Assembly: GCA_022432975.1 (NCBI GenBank)
Contig: CM039510.1
Coordinates: 29,748,412 to 29,812,411, forward strand
Length of the DNA stretch: 64,000 nt
Direction: 5' to 3'
Source: Begonia masoniana
Taxonomy: Eukaryota > Streptophyta > Magnoliopsida > Cucurbitales > Begoniaceae
The position numbers and the translations under genes were made by a program. The notes beneath the pieces are model-generated. The model saw only the letters and a list, made by a program, of their open reading frames with translations, had not been told where the DNA came from and made no database searches. Below, in pieces: positions 59,359-64,000 of this stretch (its first letter is position 1; each line of letters begins with the position of its first letter).

Positions 59359-60731
59359 ACTTCCCAGGCGATTTCCTTCCCCGAGTCCGTTCGACGAGCT
59401 AGGTAAGTTTCTACCTCGATTTTTCTGACTTAGTAACTAAGGAAGATTGTATGGGGAAGTGTTAGATATGTATTTTGGGAACTCATCAGGAAAGTGAGTA
59501 GATACGGGTTTAGCATAGAATCAGTAATGCTTGGCGATCAGAACTCCCAACTATCCCCTTAGGTTTTCTGAATGCCTTAGAATGAGGTTTAGTACAGGTT
59601 GACTTAATGTTCTGTTTATGTTCTAGGTGAGAAAGATCCCGAAGAAGCTCCCAACCGAGCACTCGCTAAGAATCCAGGTAAGTAGAGTTTGTTTGTGCCT
59701 TCGGACCTACATCACAAAACAGTAGGGTTTATGTATGTTTTGTATGTTTATTTTCCAGTTGCCATGCATCATGTTTTTGAAAGATTACGAAAATGAATTT
59801 ACATGAAACGCATGGTAAGTGTGAGCAGGATGATCAGAACAACTGTTAAGGGGATTAATCCGCCCCTTAACTGAGATCAGAGGATTGAGGTTTTGGGAAA
59901 AGTGATCCACTTCCCAATCCTACAGGGGGATCAGACCAGTTAACTGTTAAGGGAATTAATCCGCCCCTTAATTGAGATCAGAGGATGTATGCTTTGGGGA
60001 ATGACTGATCCACTTTCCCATCGTACAGAGGGATCAACAGAGAACGAATTTGAATACAACTGAGATGAGAAAGTAGAGACCGCATGTTTAGGGAAATTAT
60101 TGTTTCATTGATCCATTTCATTCATCACTCTACTTGCTTAGCATTAGGCTAATAGATGAGTTTTGTGATGTAGGTGAAGAAGTTACTGAAGGTATGTTTA
60201 CCAACCAACATGAGGAATAGGCTGGTTGGAGGAGCATTTTCAGGCATCGGTTTGGTCATCTGTTGAGGCGGTTTAATCCATGGCTGCAGGTGTTGAGTTG
60301 AGGGTAACTAGTTCAGTATAGATGTTTTACTGAAAATTTTATGACAATAGTGATTTCAAAGCTTTGAAAACATTTTTGAGAATCTTCTGATATTGGTATT
60401 CTGTTGGATTTTGAAAACATTGTTTTTACTGAATTTGGGAAGGGCAGTGATTTGGTTTGTTTCTGGATGTTTAGTTTTGTCGTTTTGCCTATCGGAAGGT
60501 GCCTTTAGTAAAGTCGTTGGATGAGAGAGAGAACATCCGGCTGACGTCATCGGCAGGTGCAAGTCGCAAAACCTATAGTTTTGCTATCGGCAGATGTAGC
60601 GTATATTTTAATCTTATCGGAAGGAGTCGTAATGTCGTTGTCGGTGGATGTCGCATGCTTGTCTATCGGCAGATGGAAATCTATCGGTAGATGAAGTTAT
60701 GTTGACTCCATCGGCAGATGAAGTTATGTTG
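59359..60731 (+). mobile_element. LTR G1, second segment (truncated by G2)
   Basis: Continues the LTR cut at 35846: acttcccaggcgatttcc..., donor 1 CTAG/GTAAGT (about 59402), microexon ending ATCCAG/GTAAGT (59676-ish), CCTACATCACAAAAC helix strand (about 59706), two copies of the ttaaggg...ccccttaa repeat (59844-60010), acceptor GATGTAG (about 60173). It stops at ...gttatgttg where G2 begins. The homologous point in G2 is about 62355, so some 400 bp of G1 LTR should lie beyond the window. Confidence 0.85.
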
Positions 60732-62769
60732 TGTAGCACCCGGTTCCATTAAACTCAATTTAATTTGTCAAATTAAGATGTGCAAATATGGATTAGGTTA
60801 ATGAATGGATATGCAAGGGCATTATGGTAAATTAAAAACTTATTAGTGGATAACCTATTTAGAAAGAATCTATTGAGCTCAGCCGCCACTATTCATTCTT
60901 GCTCTCGGTTTTCAGCTCAAACCAGCAGACTTCCCAGGCGATTTCCTTCCCCGAGTCCGTTCGACGAGCTAGGTAAGTTTCTACCTCGATTTTTCTGACT
61001 TAGTAACTAAGGAAGATTGTATGGGGGAAGTGTTAGATATCTATTTTGGGAACTCATCAGGAAAGTGAGTAGATACGGGTTTAGCATAGAATCAGTAATG
61101 CTTGGCAATCAGAACTCCCAACTATTCCCTTAGGTTTTCTGAATGCCTTAGAATGAGGTTTAGTACAGGTTGACTTAATGTTCTGTTTATGTTCTAGGTG
61201 AGAAAGATCCCGAAGAAGCTCCTAACCGAGCACTCGCCAAGAATCCAGGTAAGTAGAGTTTGTTTGTGCCTTCGGGCCTACATCACAAAACAGTAAGGTT
61301 TATGTATGTTTTGTATGTTTATTTTCCAATTGTCATGCATCATGTTTTTGAAAGATTACGAAAATGAATTTACATGAAACGCATGGTAAGTGTGAGCAGG
61401 ATGATCAGAATAACTGTTAAGGGGGATTAATCCGCCCCTTAACTGAGAACAGAGGATTGAGGTTTTGGGAAAAGTGATCCACTTCCCAATCCTACAGGGG
61501 GATCAGACCAGTTAACTGTTAAGGGAATTAATCCGCCCCTTAATTGAGATCAGAGGATGTATGCTTTGGGGAATGACTGATCCACTTTCCCATCGTACAG
61601 AGGGATCAACAGAGAACGAATTTGAATACAACTGAGATGAGAAAGTAGAGACCGCATGTTTAGGGAAATTATTGCTTCATTGATCCATTTCATTCATCGC
61701 TCTACTTGCTTAGCATTAGGCTAATAGATGAGTTTTGTGATGTAGGTGAAGAAGTTACTGAAGGTATGTTTACCGACCAACATGAGGAATAGGCTGGTTG
61801 GAGGAGCATTTTCAGGCATCGGTTTGGTCATCTGTTGAGGCGGTTTAATCCATGGCTGCAGGTGTTGAGTTGGGAGTAACTAGTTCAGTATAGATGTTTC
61901 CTTTTCTAAAAATTTTATGACAGTAGTGTTTTTTTTAAAACTTTGAATACATTCTGAGAGTCTTTGATATTAGTGTTCTGTTGGGTTTTGAAAACATTGT
62001 TTTTACTGAATTTGGGGAAGGGCAGTGATTTGGTTTGTTTCTGGATGTTTAGTTTTGTCGTTCTGCCTATCGGAAGGTGCCTTCAGTAAAGTCGTTGGAT
62101 GAGAGAGAGAACATCCGGCTGACGTCATCGGCAGGTGCGAGTCGCAAAATCTGTAGTTTTGTCTATCGGCAGATGGAAATCTATCGGTAGATGAAGTTAT
62201 GTTGACTTCATCGGCAGATGTAGTGTGTATTTTAATCTTATCGGAATGAGTCATAATGTCGTTGTCGGTAGATGTCGCGAGTTTGTCTATCGGCAGATGG
62301 AAATTTATCGGTAGATGAAGTTATGTTGACTCCATCGGCAGATGAAGTTATGTTGACTTCATCGGCAGATGTAGTTGTGTTGGCTTGTCGGTAGATGGTG
62401 GTGCGTTGTTTGTACACGTCATCGGCAGAAACCTCCTAAATCCTATTTCTGCTTCTTCCGTTGACTTTGTCGTCGGCAGATGTGTTCGACTTCGGCAACT
62501 TCACGGGCATTCCGTGTTTTTTTTTAAGCTTTATGTCTTTTAGCCAATTACTCTTAACACTTCCAACAGTCATTTTAAAATGTTTTCACAGGTCACTTAG
62601 CTTCATTGATGTCCAATTGATTTTCCGCTGCAAGTTTTAAAATATATTTAGTTTTAGAAAAGGTCAAATTTTGGCTGTCGAGTGAAATTTTAAATTTAGC
62701 ATCAAGACGTCATGGTTCGGTTCAGCGTTATGAGTAGCAAACCGGGTTCAGATAACTCGGGGCGTTACA
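60732..62769 (+). mobile_element. G2 5' LTR
   Basis: 2038 bp, TGTAGCACCCGGTTCC to CTCGGGGCGTTACA, followed by a primer site. Donor 1 CTAG/GTAAGT (60973), acceptor 1 GTTCTAG (ends 61197), microexon 61198-61248 (51 nt), donor 2 CCAG/GTAAGT (61249), acceptor 2 GATGTAG (ends 61745). The distal part is rich in tcgg(c/t)agatg phrases and one TGACGTCA (about 62119). Possible TSD TGTTG at 60727-60731. Confidence 0.92.
61249..61745 (+). other. Candidate leader intron 2 of G2 with a 15-bp terminal helix
   Basis: 497 nt. CCTACATCACAAAAC (61277-61291) pairs perfectly with GTTTTGTGATGTAGG (61732-61746), as in F. The loop holds two related repeats with ttaaggg...ccccttaa hairpins (about 61414-61580). Confidence 0.65.
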
Positions 62770-62772
62770 AGT

Positions 62773-62785
62773 TGGTATCAGAGCC
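62773..62785 (+). promoter_or_regulatory. Primer-binding site of G2
   Basis: TGGTATCAGAGCC, 3 nt after the LTR end; initiator-Met tRNA complement. Confidence 0.92.
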
Positions 62786-62852
62786 ATTTGGTTAAACCGT
62801 TCAAAGAATTACTCAACAGTGCCGATCGTTGCATGGAAGTACTCCAACAACT

Positions 62853-62911
62853 GTAAGTGTTTATGTTAGTTTTAGTATTAGATATTTATGAGAATAGTTA
62901 ACCTTTTACAG
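62853..62911 (+). other. Candidate 59-nt leader intron upstream of G2 gag
   Basis: CAACAACT/GTAAGTGTTTAT to CCTTTTACAG/GGATATAG, 12 nt before ATG at 62924. Same layout as in A, E and F. Confidence 0.5.
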
Positions 62912-62923
62912 GGATATAGTAAA

Positions 62924-64000
62924 ATGTCTAGACGACCAGGTAGACCGAGAGTACAGAGGAGGACACCAAACCCGGAGAGTAGTGAGAATTCTGGTGTGAT
63001 CAGGCAGCTGACAGACTTGGTACGCCAGCAATCTGATATGATGCGCCAGCAGTCCGATCAGTTGGGACTGCTACTGAACCGAGAGGTACAAGGGAGTGCC
63101 AACTCGGGTTCCAACAATGAACAGGCAGGAGAGAGGTTTAGGAGGTTGCGACCACCCACTTTTGATGGAAAGTCAGCTAATCCAATTGTGGCCGAGGAAT
63201 GGTTGAAAAAGATAGAAAGCATGTTTAGGTGTGCAAATGTGGGAGAAGGAGAAAAGGTCATTTTGGCAACCTTCCACTTTGCCGGTGATGCTCAACTTTG
63301 GTGGGAAACGATAGAGACCACCCATGATGTTCTTACGATGACTTGGACGTAATTTAAGGAGATTTTCTATGAGAAGTATTTTAACAGTACTGTACAGACC
63401 ACAAAGAAGTTGGAGTTCATGAACTTGAAACAGACAGGGACCGTAGCTGAATACAGCAGACAGTTTGAATCCCTATCAAGGTTTGCCGGACACCTCACAC
63501 GCAGAGATGAGGATAAAGTGTTCCAATTTGTGCATGGGCTGAAACCTGAGATTTATAGAGGAGTCAAGTTCTCGGGTATAAAAGGATTGTCCTACAGTGA
63601 AGTAGTGTCCACGGCATTAGAAGTGGAAGAGGCGGAGATGAAGTGTGCTGGGTTTAGTGCGGCTCCACGAAAGTTCACCCAGCCACACCATCACAGGGGA
63701 ACGAAGAGGCCCGGTGAGGGCCAGGGCAGTCAAGGGAAGGAGAAGAAGACACCAGATACTAGGAAGTTCCCTCAATGCCCAAAGTGTTTAAGATTTCACC
63801 CGGGAGAGTGTAGAATTAGCGCGGGGAAGTGTTTCAACTGTGAGGAGACCGGGCATCTGCTTAAGGATTGCCCAAAGCCCAGAGTCCTTCGTTGTTATAA
63901 TTGTAATAAAGTTGGCCACATGAGTAGGGATTGTCCAGCTCTGATGAATGGCCCGGTGAATGTTAAGCCAAGGATATTCTCCATGGTAGAATCGGGTGAT
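62924..64000 (+). pseudogene. G2 gag (partial, one in-frame stop; runs off the window)
   Basis: From MSRRPGRPRVQRRTP the frame matches F gag throughout. One TAA at 63350-63352 (codon 143, after MTWT) interrupts it; F has Arg or Ser at this place (WSRFK). After the stop the same frame continues without further lesions: capsid C-terminus, basic linker, and two CCHC knuckles at 303 (CFNCEETGHLLKDC) and 324 (CYNCNKVGHMSRDC), up to VESGD at the edge. The single stop may be a recent mutation or a base error. Pol lies beyond the window. Confidence 0.9.

Overview
The window is plant repeat DNA, probably from heterochromatin of a eudicot (the species cannot be named from the sequence). It contains no host gene, tRNA or rRNA that I can support. 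Nearly every base belongs to Ty3/gypsy LTR retrotransposons. Most are chromoviruses that look like the Tekay/Del lineage: LTRs of 2.0-2.9 kb, an initiator-Met tRNA primer site (TGGTATCAGAG), one gag-pol frame, and a C-terminal chromodomain after integrase.

Layout. (1) 1-8267 and 9952 to about 18290 are two arms of a very large inverted repeat around a 1.68-kb spacer. Each arm holds the same nested stack read in opposite directions: part of element A, part of a B LTR, a decayed gag (OLD1), and an Athila/Tat-like LTR. (2) 10005-30230 is a resolved nest: OLD1 (+ strand gag and protease) is split by element B (12201-29443, minus, TSD GAGTT). B's 3' LTR is split by complete element A (13697-23438, minus, TSD AAAAC). 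(3) At 30231 OLD1 is cut by LTR C, C by the minus-strand LTR H (32489-34562), and the H internal remnant by LTR G1 (35650). (4) G1 is split by a solo LTR, D (35847-59353, TSD AGCAG). D received two complete elements, E (37664-47113, TSD GATTA) and F (47634-57056, TSD AACAC). An extra hybrid LTR piece lies at the outer side of each. (5) G1 is cut again at 60732 by G2, which runs off the window.

E and F have full uninterrupted gag-pol frames (1473 and 1494 residues from the likely starts) and intact catalytic residues. A has a full frame, but the first Asp of its reverse-transcriptase FxDD box is Asn. B, OLD1, G2 and the left-arm copy are broken.

The most interesting signal is in the LTRs, not the proteins. 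Seven LTR families share a leader layout of donor, acceptor, a 42-51 nt microexon, donor and acceptor. In all eight families (H included) a segment 28-36 nt inside the second candidate intron is the reverse complement of that intron's 3' splice acceptor. The pairing changes in a compensated way: TACATC/GATGTA in A, C, E, F, G and H; TACACC/GGTGTA in B and D. A further 59-60 nt candidate intron sits just upstream of the gag start codon in all four elements where it can be seen. Together these suggest a conserved RNA-structure-controlled splicing module in the 5' leader of these retrotransposons.
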